A DNA stretch of 64,000 nucleotides, from NCBI RefSeq assembly GCF_029269745.1, contig NZ_JARJHT010000001.1:186001-250000 (forward strand), given 5' to 3'. Position numbers and translations under genes: made by a program. Under the pieces are notes generated by a model. It made no database searches. It saw only the letters and a list, made by a program, of their open reading frames with translations, and was not told the DNA's origin. Source of the stretch: Polluticoccus soli. Lineage in GTDB: Bacteria; Bacteroidota; Bacteroidia; Chitinophagales; Chitinophagaceae. Shown piece after piece: positions 16,502 to 24,239 of this stretch (positions within the stretch are counted from its first letter, which is position 1; every line of letters starts with the position of its first letter).

Positions 16502-17107
16502 ATGAAAAAGCAACTCATTACACTAATACTATCTGCAGTAGCATTCGCTTCCTGTCATGACGAAGACAAGCCCGCACCTACACCTACGCCTACTCCGACG
16601 AACACGATCAAGGTAGGTTCTAAATTTACCTTTACACGAAGTGATTTTGATCAAACCGGCTCCTTTGTAGAAAATACGTTTGATTACACCATCCTCGTTG
16701 TGCGCGATACCAACATCAACGGCGAAACTTGGTTTGTAGTTGTAACCAATACACCTTCTACCCTGGAGTACAGCCTGCTTAAATTTGGTAGCGATGGCTT
16801 GTACAATTTCAAAGATGGTGTGGCAGCAATGGAACTTAAATTCAATGCTGCCGTCAATGATACCTGGGTTACTTCGAACGGCGAAACCGCCATGGTAATG
16901 GCTATAAATGCCCCTGTTGACGTACCGGATGGTTCATTTTCCGATGCCGTTTACATAGAAACCAGTGATGCCAACAGCATGGAAAATAAAATGTGGTATA
17001 ACAACAACCAGTTTATGCTCAAGCACGAAGAATATGACGAATACCCAGCACAATCGTCACAGATGGTTATTGACTACCGTGATGAATTGAAAAGCGTAGA
17101 CCTGTAA
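16502..17107 (+). CDS. Lipoprotein with Pro-Thr linker, tandem copy 1
   Basis: A 201-residue protein with a lipoprotein signal (MKKQLITLILSAVAFASCHD), a Pro/Thr linker (PAPTPTPTPTNT) and a beta-rich domain of unknown family. It closely resembles the next gene, notably at the C-terminus (ETSDANSMENKMWYNNNQF; IDYRDELKSVDL). Function is unknown. A strong terminator at 17139-17170 separates the pair, so each copy probably has its own transcript. Confidence 0.75.
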   Translation: MKKQLITLILSAVAFASCHDEDKPAPTPTPTPTNTIKVGSKFTFTRSDFDQTGSFVENTFDYTILVVRDTNINGETWFVVVTNTPSTLEYSLLKFGSDGLYNFKDGVAAMELKFNAAVNDTWVTSNGETAMVMAINAPVDVPDGSFSDAVYIETSDANSMENKMWYNNNQFMLKHEEYDEYPAQSSQMVIDYRDELKSVDL

Positions 17108-17138
17108 AGCATTTGTACTGAAAATCGTTTTTTAAAAA

Positions 17139-17170
17139 TAGCCCGGCTTATGCCGGGCTATTTCTTTTTC
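17139..17170 (+). terminator. Rho-independent terminator
   Basis: TAGCCCGGC, loop TTAT, GCCGGGCTA, followed by T-rich TTTCTTTTT. Confidence 0.88.
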
Positions 17171-17285
17171 AACAAACAAGCATAAACACAAATACTATAC
17201 TTATATAAATAGATAATTGTTGGCCAACTGCTTATTGATTTTTATATAATTAATTATTTTCTTTGTCATCAAACGACCAAGTATT

Positions 17286-17894
17286 ATGAAAAAACAAGTT
17301 CTCACTCTTCTCCTCGGTTCTTTGGTATTTGTTGCCTGCAATAATGACGATGACGATAACCCAACACCGACCCCGACCCCAACAACTGGGGTAAAAGCAG
17401 GCTCGAAATTCACCTATACAAGAACTGACTACGACAGCCTTACCGGCACACAGGTGATCGCCACCTATGACTACACGCTCACCATGTTACGCGATAGCAC
17501 ATTAAGCGATGGAAAGTGGCTATTCGCGGAAATGAAGTATCCTAACAAAACTCAATATGGCTTCCTGAAGTTCACTTCTGACGGTGTGTACGTTTTTAAA
17601 GGAGGTAAGGCTGTAATGGATTACAAATTCAGCGCAGCGGTAAATGACAAGTGGACCAATTCGAACGACGAATCGGTAGTGGTAAAATCGCTGAACCAGA
17701 GCGTTACCACGCCGGCCGGCTCATTTACTAATGCAACGCATATTGAAACCAGCGATGCCAACAGTATGGAAAATAAGGTCTGGTATAACGACAAAGAATT
17801 CCTGTTGAAAAGCGAAGAATATGATGACCATCCTACACAGGTAGGACAAATGATCATCGACTATCGCGATGAACTAAAGAGCGTTCAGCTGTAA
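17286..17894 (+). CDS. Lipoprotein with Pro-Thr linker, tandem copy 2
   Basis: A 202-residue tandem paralogue of 16502-17107. It has lipoprotein signal MKKQVLTLLLGSLVFVACNN, an acidic stretch DDDDN, linker PTPTPTPTT, and the same domain start (KAGSKFTYTRTDYD; KVGSKFTFTRSDFD in copy 1) and end (IDYRDELKSVQL). A near-consensus promoter element TTTCTTTG lies at 17258-17265. No known family is recognised; the anchored, beta-rich design suggests a cell-envelope role only in general terms. Confidence 0.75.
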   Translation: MKKQVLTLLLGSLVFVACNNDDDDNPTPTPTPTTGVKAGSKFTYTRTDYDSLTGTQVIATYDYTLTMLRDSTLSDGKWLFAEMKYPNKTQYGFLKFTSDGVYVFKGGKAVMDYKFSAAVNDKWTNSNDESVVVKSLNQSVTTPAGSFTNATHIETSDANSMENKVWYNDKEFLLKSEEYDDHPTQVGQMIIDYRDELKSVQL

Positions 17895-17905
17895 CAAAAA
17901 ATTGC

Positions 17906-17913
17906 TATATTTG
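17906..17913 (+). promoter_or_regulatory. Bacteroidetes -7 promoter element (TATATTTG)
   Basis: A perfect TAnnTTTG 10 bp before the ATG of a 32-codon reading frame and 187 bp before the GNAT start. Confidence 0.65.
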
Positions 17914-17922
17914 CTTCGTACA

Positions 17923-18021
17923 ATGAAACCAACCGCAATAAATAATACGTCCATGCGCAACTACTCAAACAATGAGTGGTATCGCAACCGTATTGTCTGT
18001 CGGGAGGAAAACATGTCTTAA
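17923..18021 (+). CDS. Possible leader peptide (32 codons) upstream of a GNAT gene
   Basis: An ATG 10 bases after a perfect promoter element opens a 32-residue frame beginning MKPTAINNTSMRNYSNNEWY and ending IVCREENMS. It is hydrophilic, with no signal peptide. Its end overlaps a purine-rich GGGAGGAAAAC that precedes an ATG-TCT-TAA minigene in the same frame (18013-18021). A hairpin terminator follows at 18050-18080, then the GNAT gene. This is the geometry of a leader/attenuator, but an independent small protein or chance frame is possible. Confidence 0.4.
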   Translation: MKPTAINNTSMRNYSNNEWYRNRIVCREENMS

Positions 18022-18049
18022 CAAACTAAACTTAGTTAACAGTTTTCAT

Positions 18050-18080
18050 AACAGCCCGGCAAACGCCGGGCTGTTTCTTT
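18050..18080 (+). terminator. Terminator between the small frame and the GNAT gene
   Basis: AACAGCCCGGC, loop AAAC, GCCGGGCTGTT, then TCTTTAT. The 11-bp stem is perfect. It ends only 20 bp before the GNAT start and is either a true end of the small transcript or an attenuator. Confidence 0.85.
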
Positions 18081-18099
18081 ATACCTAATACCAAAAACA

Positions 18100-18681
18100 A
18101 TGAGTACAACATCTACCAACGTCCTGTCTGCAGCACACACGTTGCACACACCAAGACTTGAATTGAAATTGCTGACGCCCGAGTTATGGTCAGCTTTTAT
18201 GTCAGAAGCCTCAGACGATGAGATCATGTCAACACTGGCACTGACACCGCAATTACTGGAATTGGAAAAAGCCAAACACCAGTCGGGCATGACAACCCAT
18301 TTCATTAGCTTCCGCAATTTCCTGCTTATAGATAAGCAAGTCGGAATAACTATCGGGAAGTGCGGATTCCACACATGGCAGGCGCGCCATAGCCGGGCCG
18401 AGATCGGTTATGGTATAGATATGGAATCGTTCAAACAGAAGGGGTTAATGAAGGAAGCTGTGAAAGCTATTCTCCATTATGGCTTTGGCGAAATGGGCCT
18501 GAACCGGGTAGAAGCCTTTATCGGACCTGCCAACATCGCATCTACTTCACTGGTCGAGGGTCTTGGATTCACCAAAGAAGGCTTGCTTCGGGGGCATTAT
18601 TGCAAGGATGGTGACATACAGGATTCGGCCTGTTACAGCCTGCTGAAACCTGAGTATGAAGCTATCGGTATCAATTGGTAA
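18100..18681 (+). CDS. RimJ/RimL-type GNAT N-acetyltransferase
   Basis: A 193-residue GNAT protein: LHTPRLELKLLTPE at the start, GKCGFHTW, RAEIGYGIDMESFKQKGLMK (acetyl-CoA binding region), NRVEAFIGPANIASTSLVEG and GFTKEGLLRGHY at the end. This order is typical of the RimJ/RimL family, which acetylates ribosomal-protein N-termini, other proteins or small molecules. The acceptor cannot be assigned. A leader-like small frame with a terminator lies just upstream, which could make expression conditional. Confidence 0.88.
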   Translation: MSTTSTNVLSAAHTLHTPRLELKLLTPELWSAFMSEASDDEIMSTLALTPQLLELEKAKHQSGMTTHFISFRNFLLIDKQVGITIGKCGFHTWQARHSRAEIGYGIDMESFKQKGLMKEAVKAILHYGFGEMGLNRVEAFIGPANIASTSLVEGLGFTKEGLLRGHYCKDGDIQDSACYSLLKPEYEAIGINW

Positions 18682-18709
18682 CCGGGTTGAGTTTGTCGGG
18701 TAAAAGCTG

Positions 18710-18717
18710 TACGTTTG
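18710..18717 (+). promoter_or_regulatory. Bacteroidetes -7 promoter element (TACGTTTG)
   Basis: A perfect TAnnTTTG with a TTG at 18687-18689, 20 bp upstream, as a candidate -33 element. It drives the acyl-CoA dehydrogenase gene. Confidence 0.65.
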
Positions 18718-18752
18718 CACCACTTTATTAAGACTACAACATATTATTTAAT

Positions 18753-19892
18753 ATGAATTTTCAACTTACAGAAGAGCAGAAAGCCGTACAGATGGCTGCC
18801 CGCGATTTCGCGCGAAACGAACTGCTGCCAGGCGTTATTGAGCGCGACGAGCACCAGAAATTTCCTAAAGAGCAGATCAAAAAGCTGGGCGAGCTTGGCT
18901 TTTTGGGTATGATGGTTGACCCTAAATACGGTGGCTCGGGCATGGACAGCGTATCTTATGTACTGGCCATGGAGGAGATCTCTAAGATCGACGCCTCTAC
19001 TTCTGTATGTATGAGCGTAAACAATTCGCTGGTATGCTGGGGTCTTGAAACCTTTTGCAACGAAGAGCAAAAGCAAAAATACCTGACGCCACTGGCTAGC
19101 GGCCAGGCTTTAGGTGCTTTCCTGCTCAGCGAACCTGAAGCCGGTTCTGATGCCACATCTCAGCGCACTACTGCTGAAGACAAAGGCGACTATTACCTGC
19201 TGAACGGTACCAAAAACTGGATCACAAACGGTAGCTCTGCAGACTACTACCTGGTTATCGCGCAGACTTATCCTGACAAAAAACATAAAGGCATCAACGC
19301 GCTGATCGTTCATAAAGACTGGCCGGGCGTAACCGTAGGTGCTAAAGAAAACAAGCTGGGTATCCGTGGTAGCGATACGCACAGCATCATGTTCCAGGAT
19401 GTAAAAGTTCCGAAAGAGAACCGCATCGGTGAAGACGGTTTCGGTTTCACTTTCGCGATGAAAGTGCTGGCGGGTGGCCGTATCGGTATCGCCGCACAAG
19501 CGCTGGGTATTGCCAGCGGTGCTTACGAACTTGCGTTGAAATATTCTAAAGAGCGTAAAGCTTTCGGTACCGAAATTTCAAACCACCAGGCTGTAGCATT
19601 CAAACTGGCCGATATGGCAACTGCCATCGAAGGCGCCCGTCTGATGGTGATCAAAGCAGCATGGACCAAAGACCAGGGACAAGACTATACCCTGTCTGCG
19701 TCTATGGCCAAACTGTATGCTTCTGAGATTGCACAGTGGGTAACCAACGAAGCCGTACAGATACACGGCGGTTATGGCTACGTGAAAGAATTCCACGTAG
19801 AGCGCCTGATGCGCGATGCCAAGATCACGCAGATATACGAAGGTACCAGCGAGGTACAGAAGATCGTTATCAGCAGGACTGTGTTGAAATAA
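18753..19892 (+). CDS. Acyl-CoA dehydrogenase
   Basis: A 379-residue FAD flavoenzyme of the short/medium-chain acyl-CoA dehydrogenase class: all-alpha N-terminal domain, FLLSEPEAGSDATSQRTTA (flavin and substrate site), GIRGSDTHSIMFQDVKVP, and the C-terminal helical domain with catalytic base Glu363 in QIYEGTSEVQKIVISR. It removes two hydrogens from acyl-CoA and passes electrons to ETF. Length and motifs match butyryl-CoA-type enzymes. A terminator follows at 19915-19941. Confidence 0.95.
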   Translation: MNFQLTEEQKAVQMAARDFARNELLPGVIERDEHQKFPKEQIKKLGELGFLGMMVDPKYGGSGMDSVSYVLAMEEISKIDASTSVCMSVNNSLVCWGLETFCNEEQKQKYLTPLASGQALGAFLLSEPEAGSDATSQRTTAEDKGDYYLLNGTKNWITNGSSADYYLVIAQTYPDKKHKGINALIVHKDWPGVTVGAKENKLGIRGSDTHSIMFQDVKVPKENRIGEDGFGFTFAMKVLAGGRIGIAAQALGIASGAYELALKYSKERKAFGTEISNHQAVAFKLADMATAIEGARLMVIKAAWTKDQGQDYTLSASMAKLYASEIAQWVTNEAVQIHGGYGYVKEFHVERLMRDAKITQIYEGTSEVQKIVISRTVLK

Positions 19893-19914
19893 TTTGACCT
19901 CATCTTATAGTGAT

Positions 19915-19941
19915 AAAGGGCTGCAGTTGTAGCCCTTTATT
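19915..19941 (+). terminator. Rho-independent terminator
   Basis: AAAGGGCT, loop GCAGTTGT, AGCCCTTT, then ATTTGTTTTT. The longest upstream frame of the next gene would run through it, which argues for the later start at 19982. Confidence 0.8.
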
Positions 19942-19981
19942 TGTTTTTATACGAAGGCATGCGAATTGTATCTTAGTGCAT

Positions 19982-20449
19982 ATGCGCACTATAGAAACAA
20001 ATACTCTTTCGCTTGAATACAAAGAGGCCCTACGCAGCATATGGAACCGGGAGTATCCTGTTAAGCTGATAATGCAAACACCCCAGGATATGGAGGATTA
20101 CCTGTCTGCTCTCATTGAGGCCAAACACTACCTCTTACTTAATGATGTGGATATGCTGGCAGGCTGGGCGGCTACATTCACGCGCGACAACGCCAACTGG
20201 TTCGCCATCATCATACATAGTGCCCACCAAAAGCAGGGCTTAGGCGGCTGGCTGCTGGAATTGCTCAAACTCAATAATAATATATTGAACGGATGGGTGG
20301 CCGACCACAATAACGATAGGAAATACAATGGGGAAATATACAACTCCCCCCTTCCCTTCTATATTAAGAACGGGTTCACCGTTATTTCAGATACCCGGTT
20401 GGAGCTCGATAAACTCTCTGCAGTAAAAATACAGTGGACTCGTCCATAA
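19982..20449 (+). CDS. GNAT-like acetyltransferase
   Basis: A 155-residue protein. HQKQGLGGWLLELLK matches the acetyl-CoA-binding motif (Q/R-x-x-G-x-G/A), preceded by the central strand NWFAIIIHS; a late strand sequence LPFYIKNGFTVISDT fits the GNAT C-terminal motif. It is shorter and more divergent than the GNAT at 18100. ATG 19982 is preferred over GTG 19910 because the latter would precede the terminator; a near-consensus TATCTTAG lies at 19969-19976, giving an almost leaderless message. The substrate is unknown. Confidence 0.75.
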   Translation: MRTIETNTLSLEYKEALRSIWNREYPVKLIMQTPQDMEDYLSALIEAKHYLLLNDVDMLAGWAATFTRDNANWFAIIIHSAHQKQGLGGWLLELLKLNNNILNGWVADHNNDRKYNGEIYNSPLPFYIKNGFTVISDTRLELDKLSAVKIQWTRP

Positions 20450-20474
20450 ACGTTGTGTTGTTTATATTGCAGAC

Positions 20475-20960
20475 ATGCGTTCAAAACTTTTACTTTTTCT
20501 GCTGGTGCCGCTGCTGTTTATTGCTTCGTGCGAGGTAAAGGAAAGTGACGAAGAAAAAGAACTGCACGAGGTCACGAAGGTGATAGATGGCGATACCTTC
20601 TGGATTGATGACAACGAAAAAGTGCGCCTGATAGGTGTGGACGCGCCGGAGTCGCGCAACACCGGGCACAAGAAGATCGGCTACTATGGCAAAGAAGCCA
20701 AAGAGTTTTTGAAAAGCTACCTGACGGGTAAACGTGTGCAACTGAAATACGATGTTACCCGCACCGACAAGTATCAACGTACGCTGGCCTATGTCTACCT
20801 TGAAGATGGCACCTTCCTGAATGCAGAGCTGATAAAACTGGGCTACGCTATGGTATATACGGTTCCCCCCAATGTAAAATATGCTGATCAGTTCCTGGAC
20901 CTGCAGCGCGAGGCCAGGGAAAATAGCAGAGGCTTGTGGGGAAAGGAAGACAATAAATAA
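20475..20960 (+). CDS. Staphylococcal nuclease-like lipoprotein
   Basis: A 161-residue exported nuclease. The lipoprotein signal MRSKLLLFLLVPLLFIASCE is followed by an SNase (OB-fold) domain with VIDGDTFWIDD, the active-site Arg/Asp/Glu region VRLIGVDAPES, the second Arg in DKYQRTLAYVYLEDG, and the C-terminal GLWG. SNase-like enzymes cut DNA and RNA using Ca2+. Lipid anchoring would place it on the envelope, suggesting nucleic-acid scavenging. Confidence 0.92.
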   Translation: MRSKLLLFLLVPLLFIASCEVKESDEEKELHEVTKVIDGDTFWIDDNEKVRLIGVDAPESRNTGHKKIGYYGKEAKEFLKSYLTGKRVQLKYDVTRTDKYQRTLAYVYLEDGTFLNAELIKLGYAMVYTVPPNVKYADQFLDLQREARENSRGLWGKEDNK

Positions 20961-20966
20961 TTTTAG

Positions 20967-20992
20967 AAGAGCCGCTAGTCAGCGGCTCTTCT
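20967..20992. terminator. Bidirectional terminator
   Basis: AAGAGCCGCT, loop AGTC, AGCGGCTCTT then TTTTAT. It lies between the convergent nuclease and Hsp20 genes. Confidence 0.85.
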
Positions 20993-20993
20993 T

Positions 20994-21440
20994 TTATCTT
21001 ATCGGTATGTCTTTGGAAGTTCTTGATTGTTCCTCACTCTTAGGTATATCTAGCTTTAGCACGCCATTTTCATAACGGGCCGATATTTTGTCGTCTTTAG
21101 CGTTATCGGGCAATCGGAACGATCGGGTGAACGAGCTGTAATTATATTCCCGCCTGGTATAATGTCGGTTATTGCTCTTAGTCTCAATCGTTGGCTCCGA
21201 ATGTGTTTCAGCGCTAATAGTCAACATATCGTTTTCCACGTCGACATGAAAATCCTCTTTTTTGAACCCGGGTGCAACGACGTCAACTGTATAGGACTTA
21301 TCATCTTCTGCTACATTCACAGCCGGCATATCGTTTCCTCGTCGCCCCCATGTCGGCATAAGATTATCAAAATCAAAAAAATCCCTAAAAGGATCAAATA
21401 AGCCTTTTTGTTTACCCGATTTTTCAAGATCGCGTTTCAT
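20994..21440 (-). CDS. Hsp20/alpha-crystallin small heat-shock protein
   Basis: A 148-residue sHSP: N-terminal region with DPFRDFFDFDNLMPTW, the alpha-crystallin core (DDKSYTVDVVAPGFKKEDFH, VDVENDMLTISAE), the conserved ARYENGVLKLDIPKSE, and the C-terminal IPI anchor motif in DIPIR. It is an ATP-independent holdase in the cytoplasm. ATG 21440 gives the usual start; the frame is open 22 codons further upstream. It follows a CsbD-like gene on the same strand, forming a small stress unit. Confidence 0.94.
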   Translation of the reverse strand: MKRDLEKSGKQKGLFDPFRDFFDFDNLMPTWGRRGNDMPAVNVAEDDKSYTVDVVAPGFKKEDFHVDVENDMLTISAETHSEPTIETKSNNRHYTRREYNYSSFTRSFRLPDNAKDDKISARYENGVLKLDIPKSEEQSRTSKDIPIR

Positions 21441-21484
21441 AGTGATACTTTTTTCACGAAATCGCAAAAAAATAATGCCGTTGA

Positions 21485-21673
21485 CTAGCCCATTATATGC
21501 AGCCACTTAGTGATCTCATCACGTGTCTTGCCGGTCTTCTTCTCCAGGCGCTGCAGTAGTTCTTCTTCTTTACCTATCTGGTATTCAAGGTCATCTTCGG
21601 TCAGGTGGGGATACTGACTTTTCAATTTCATTTTTGCCTGTTCCCATTCTGTAATAAAATCCCTCGGTTTCAT
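21485..21673 (-). CDS. CsbD-like small stress protein
   Basis: A 62-residue hydrophilic protein with KMKLKSQYPHLTEDDLEYQI and GKEEELLQRLEKKTGKTRDE, the order and spacing of the CsbD/YjbJ family (K-x-K-x2-(W/Y)..LTDDDL...GK.(E/D)ELxGRLQKKxGKT). CsbD-like proteins accumulate under general stress; the biochemical role is unknown. It lies 44 bp upstream of hsp20 in the same direction, consistent with joint stress expression. Confidence 0.75.
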   Translation of the reverse strand: MKPRDFITEWEQAKMKLKSQYPHLTEDDLEYQIGKEEELLQRLEKKTGKTRDEITKWLHIMG

Positions 21674-21853
21674 ATGGTGGTTCTTTTTTTATTGCTGAGT
21701 TTGATTGTGGTGCTCTAGTAATCAGTGCATAAAAACTATTCCCGACTTTCGCGAGATAAAAGCCTTGTGCTACCAGGTGTTTTCACTCCATTTGCCGACT
21801 TGCGTTACCTCATCATTTTTCTTAACTTACAGTTGCAACTAAAAACCTTCACC

Positions 21854-22393
21854 ATGCTACCCGCCAAGTACTCATTCATGGAGCAAGTCGGTGCTCTGCC
21901 CAAACTAATTGTGGCCTCGCTGAACTACATCGGTCTTAAAGAATATCCCGGAGCCAGCAGCAACAACCCGGTCATTATGAATATGGCCAAAGACCTGGGC
22001 GTCTCCAATATTTACAAAAACGATGAAATGGCCTGGTGTGCGCTGTACATGAGCCACCTATGCAAGATCACGGACAAGCCGATGCCTTTTACGGGTTATG
22101 ATATCTTAAGAGCCAAAAGTTTTGAACACTGGGGCAACACAAGTCCAAAACCCTCATTGGGAGACGTACTGGTGTTCAAACGTCCTGCAGGATCTCACGT
22201 CGGGCTGTACGTTGCTGAAAGCAATAAGACATTTTTTGTTCTCGGTGGCAACCAGTCAAATTCGGTCAGTTTTACCGAGATCGACAAAAGCCGTTTAACC
22301 GCTGCACGCAGGTTTTATGCGACCGCCCCTCCAGCTTCGGTGAAACAGTATATAATAACAAGTAGCGGAGTTGTGTCGCGCGACGAGGATTAA
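21854..22393 (+). CDS. TIGR02594-type CHAP/NlpC-like hydrolase
   Basis: A 179-residue protein resembling the TIGR02594 family: GLKEYPGASSNNPVI, NDEMAWCALYMSHLCKI with the likely nucleophile Cys, SLGDVLVFKRPAGSHVGLYV with the likely catalytic His, and LGGNQSNSVSFTEID. These are the Cys and His blocks of papain-like peptidoglycan endopeptidases/amidases. No signal peptide is evident from ATG 21854, nor in the 43-residue upstream extension, so it may act in the cytoplasm or leave by another route. Confidence 0.75.
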   Translation: MLPAKYSFMEQVGALPKLIVASLNYIGLKEYPGASSNNPVIMNMAKDLGVSNIYKNDEMAWCALYMSHLCKITDKPMPFTGYDILRAKSFEHWGNTSPKPSLGDVLVFKRPAGSHVGLYVAESNKTFFVLGGNQSNSVSFTEIDKSRLTAARRFYATAPPASVKQYIITSSGVVSRDED

Positions 22394-22815
22394 TCGTTAC
22401 TGATTAGTCGTGTCTGGTCTAAGCGTCTCGCTTAGCCCCAAAACTACACAAGCATCTGCTTGCAATACTTCGACATGTCATCTTTGGAAATATGTACAAA
22501 ATATTGTATTTTTGTATTAATAAAAATGCAGTGCGATGAACTTGTACCTGAACGACCTATCCCTCATTCGTTCATTCAAAAAGTCGTTCACCATTTTAAA
22601 TTCACCCCAAAACGACAACAACCTAGCAAAGCGATCTCGTTGCCTCCCTTAAAAAGACCTCAATTCGGCAACAATCGGCAACAAATTGGGCGGATTTCGA
22701 CGATGTTCCTCGAAAAGATCTACAAAAACCTACAACACATATATAAACCAACCATTCATTTTAGTCTATACATTTCACCCCTAAATCACTACTTTGCAAC
22801 CCGAAATTCAAAAAC
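22394..22815. other. 422-bp intergenic region upstream of glyA
   Basis: It holds a hairpin CTAAGCG-TCT-CGCTTAG (22419-22435) without a T-run, a perfect TAnnTTTG element at 22507-22514, and an open frame from ATG 22526 that runs into glyA in another phase. That frame has poor codon character (many Gln, Pro, Lys, His) and is likely non-coding. A second, weaker promoter-like ACTACTTTG lies at 22790-22798, just before glyA. The top strand from 22580 on is A/C-rich and G-poor. Confidence 0.5.
22507..22514 (+). promoter_or_regulatory. Bacteroidetes -7 promoter element (TATTTTTG)
   Basis: A perfect match about 300 bp before glyA. It could give glyA a long leader or start a separate small RNA. Confidence 0.45.
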
Positions 22816-24093
22816 ATGCAACGCGATACCGCCATATTTGAACTGATACATGAAGAAATGGAGCGCCAGCGCCGCGGCCTGGAACTGATAGCTTCTGAAA
22901 ACTTCACCAGCATGCAGGTAATGCAGGCTATGGGCAACGTAATGACCAACAAGTACGCTGAGGGTTACCCGGGTCGTCGCTACTACGGTGGCTGCGAAGT
23001 GGTAGACAAGAGCGAACAACTGGCCATCGACCGTATCAAACAAGTATTCGGGGTTGACTATGCCAACGTACAACCGCACAGTGGCGCGCAAGCCAATGCA
23101 GCAGTGATGCTGGCCTGCCTGCAACCGGGCGATACTATCCTCGGTCTCGACCTGAGCATGGGTGGCCACCTGACGCACGGCTCTCCGGTTAACTTCTCGG
23201 GCAAACTGTACAACGCTGTACATTATGGCGTTACCAAAGAAGAAGGAACAATTGACTACGACCACCTGGAAAAACAGGCGATCGAACATAAACCTAAAAT
23301 GATCATCTGCGGCGCGTCTGCTTATAGCCGCGACTGGGATTATGCCCGCATCCGTGCAGTAGCCGACAAAGTCGGCGCACTGGTGATGGCGGATATCGCC
23401 CACCCTGCCGGCCTGATCGCTAAAGGCCACCTGCGCAGCCCATTCGATGATTGTCATTTCGTGACCAGCACCACACACAAAACGCTGCGCGGTCCTCGCG
23501 GTGGTATCATCCTGATGAAACAGGATTTCGAAAATCCATGGGGCGTGAAAGGTCCAAAGGGCGAGACCCGCATGATGAGTGCCCTGATAGACCTAGCAGT
23601 TTTCCCAGGTACACAAGGCGGCCCGCTGGAACATGTGATCGCAGCCAAGGCTGTATCATTCTTCGAGATACTGCAGGACGAGTACATGGATTACACAAAG
23701 CAGGTTATCAAAAACGCGCAGGCCATTTCTAAAGCTTTTACCGATAAGGGATATCATATTGTATCAGGTGGTACCGACAATCACCTGCTCCTCATCGACC
23801 TTCGCAACAAAGGCATCAGCGGCAAAAAAGCCGAGAACACCCTCGTTCAGGCCGACATTACCCTGAACAAGAACATGGTGCCTTTCGACGACAAATCCCC
23901 ATTCGTTACTTCCGGCATCCGTGTAGGTGTGCCCGCAGTTACAACTCGTGGCCTGAAAGAAGAACACATGCCGCAAATAGCAGAATGGCTGGACAAAGTG
24001 CTAATGGCTCCTGATAATAATGACGTTATAAATAGAGTTAAAAACGAAGTGAACGAGTTCATGAAAGCATTCCCGCTCTATCCAGAGTGGTAG
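22816..24093 (+). CDS. glyA: Serine hydroxymethyltransferase
   Basis: A 425-residue PLP enzyme interconverting serine and glycine with tetrahydrofolate, the main source of one-carbon units. Visible are [48 protein letters not shown] and the PLP-lysine segment [14 protein letters not shown] with Lys222. Length and motifs are standard. A hairpin terminator follows at 24136-24183. Confidence 0.97.
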   Translation: MQRDTAIFELIHEEMERQRRGLELIASENFTSMQVMQAMGNVMTNKYAEGYPGRRYYGGCEVVDKSEQLAIDRIKQVFGVDYANVQPHSGAQANAAVMLACLQPGDTILGLDLSMGGHLTHGSPVNFSGKLYNAVHYGVTKEEGTIDYDHLEKQAIEHKPKMIICGASAYSRDWDYARIRAVADKVGALVMADIAHPAGLIAKGHLRSPFDDCHFVTSTTHKTLRGPRGGIILMKQDFENPWGVKGPKGETRMMSALIDLAVFPGTQGGPLEHVIAAKAVSFFEILQDEYMDYTKQVIKNAQAISKAFTDKGYHIVSGGTDNHLLLIDLRNKGISGKKAENTLVQADITLNKNMVPFDDKSPFVTSGIRVGVPAVTTRGLKEEHMPQIAEWLDKVLMAPDNNDVINRVKNEVNEFMKAFPLYPEW

Positions 24094-24135
24094 GCCCTTG
24101 CAACGACGGACAGTTACCATATTTTTAACACGGTT

Positions 24136-24183
24136 GGCGGTATTTTTGCTGTATTATGCAGCAGTAATACCGCCTTTATTATA
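24136..24183 (+). terminator. Large hairpin terminator after glyA
   Basis: GGCGGTAT (24136-24143) pairs with ATACCGCC (24167-24174), with an inner TGCTG/CAGCA stem, followed by T/A-rich sequence. A TATTTTTG promoter-like match (24141-24148) is embedded in the stem and may be coincidental. Confidence 0.7.
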
Positions 24184-24239
24184 ATAGGTATTAATCGATC
24201 ACTAAAAGACCGGTCTACTACTCCGGTAAGGAACAAAAT

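Noticed and set aside
22526-22846. Open frame of about 106 codons after the TATTTTTG at 22507, overlapping the glyA start
   Set aside because: It runs into glyA in another phase, is rich in Gln/Pro/His/Lys without domain character, and is best explained by the G-poor composition of the region.
24141-24148. TATTTTTG promoter match in the glyA terminator
   Set aside because: It is embedded in the stem of a strong hairpin; its T-run is part of the terminator structure, though it could still be used for the 24240 gene.
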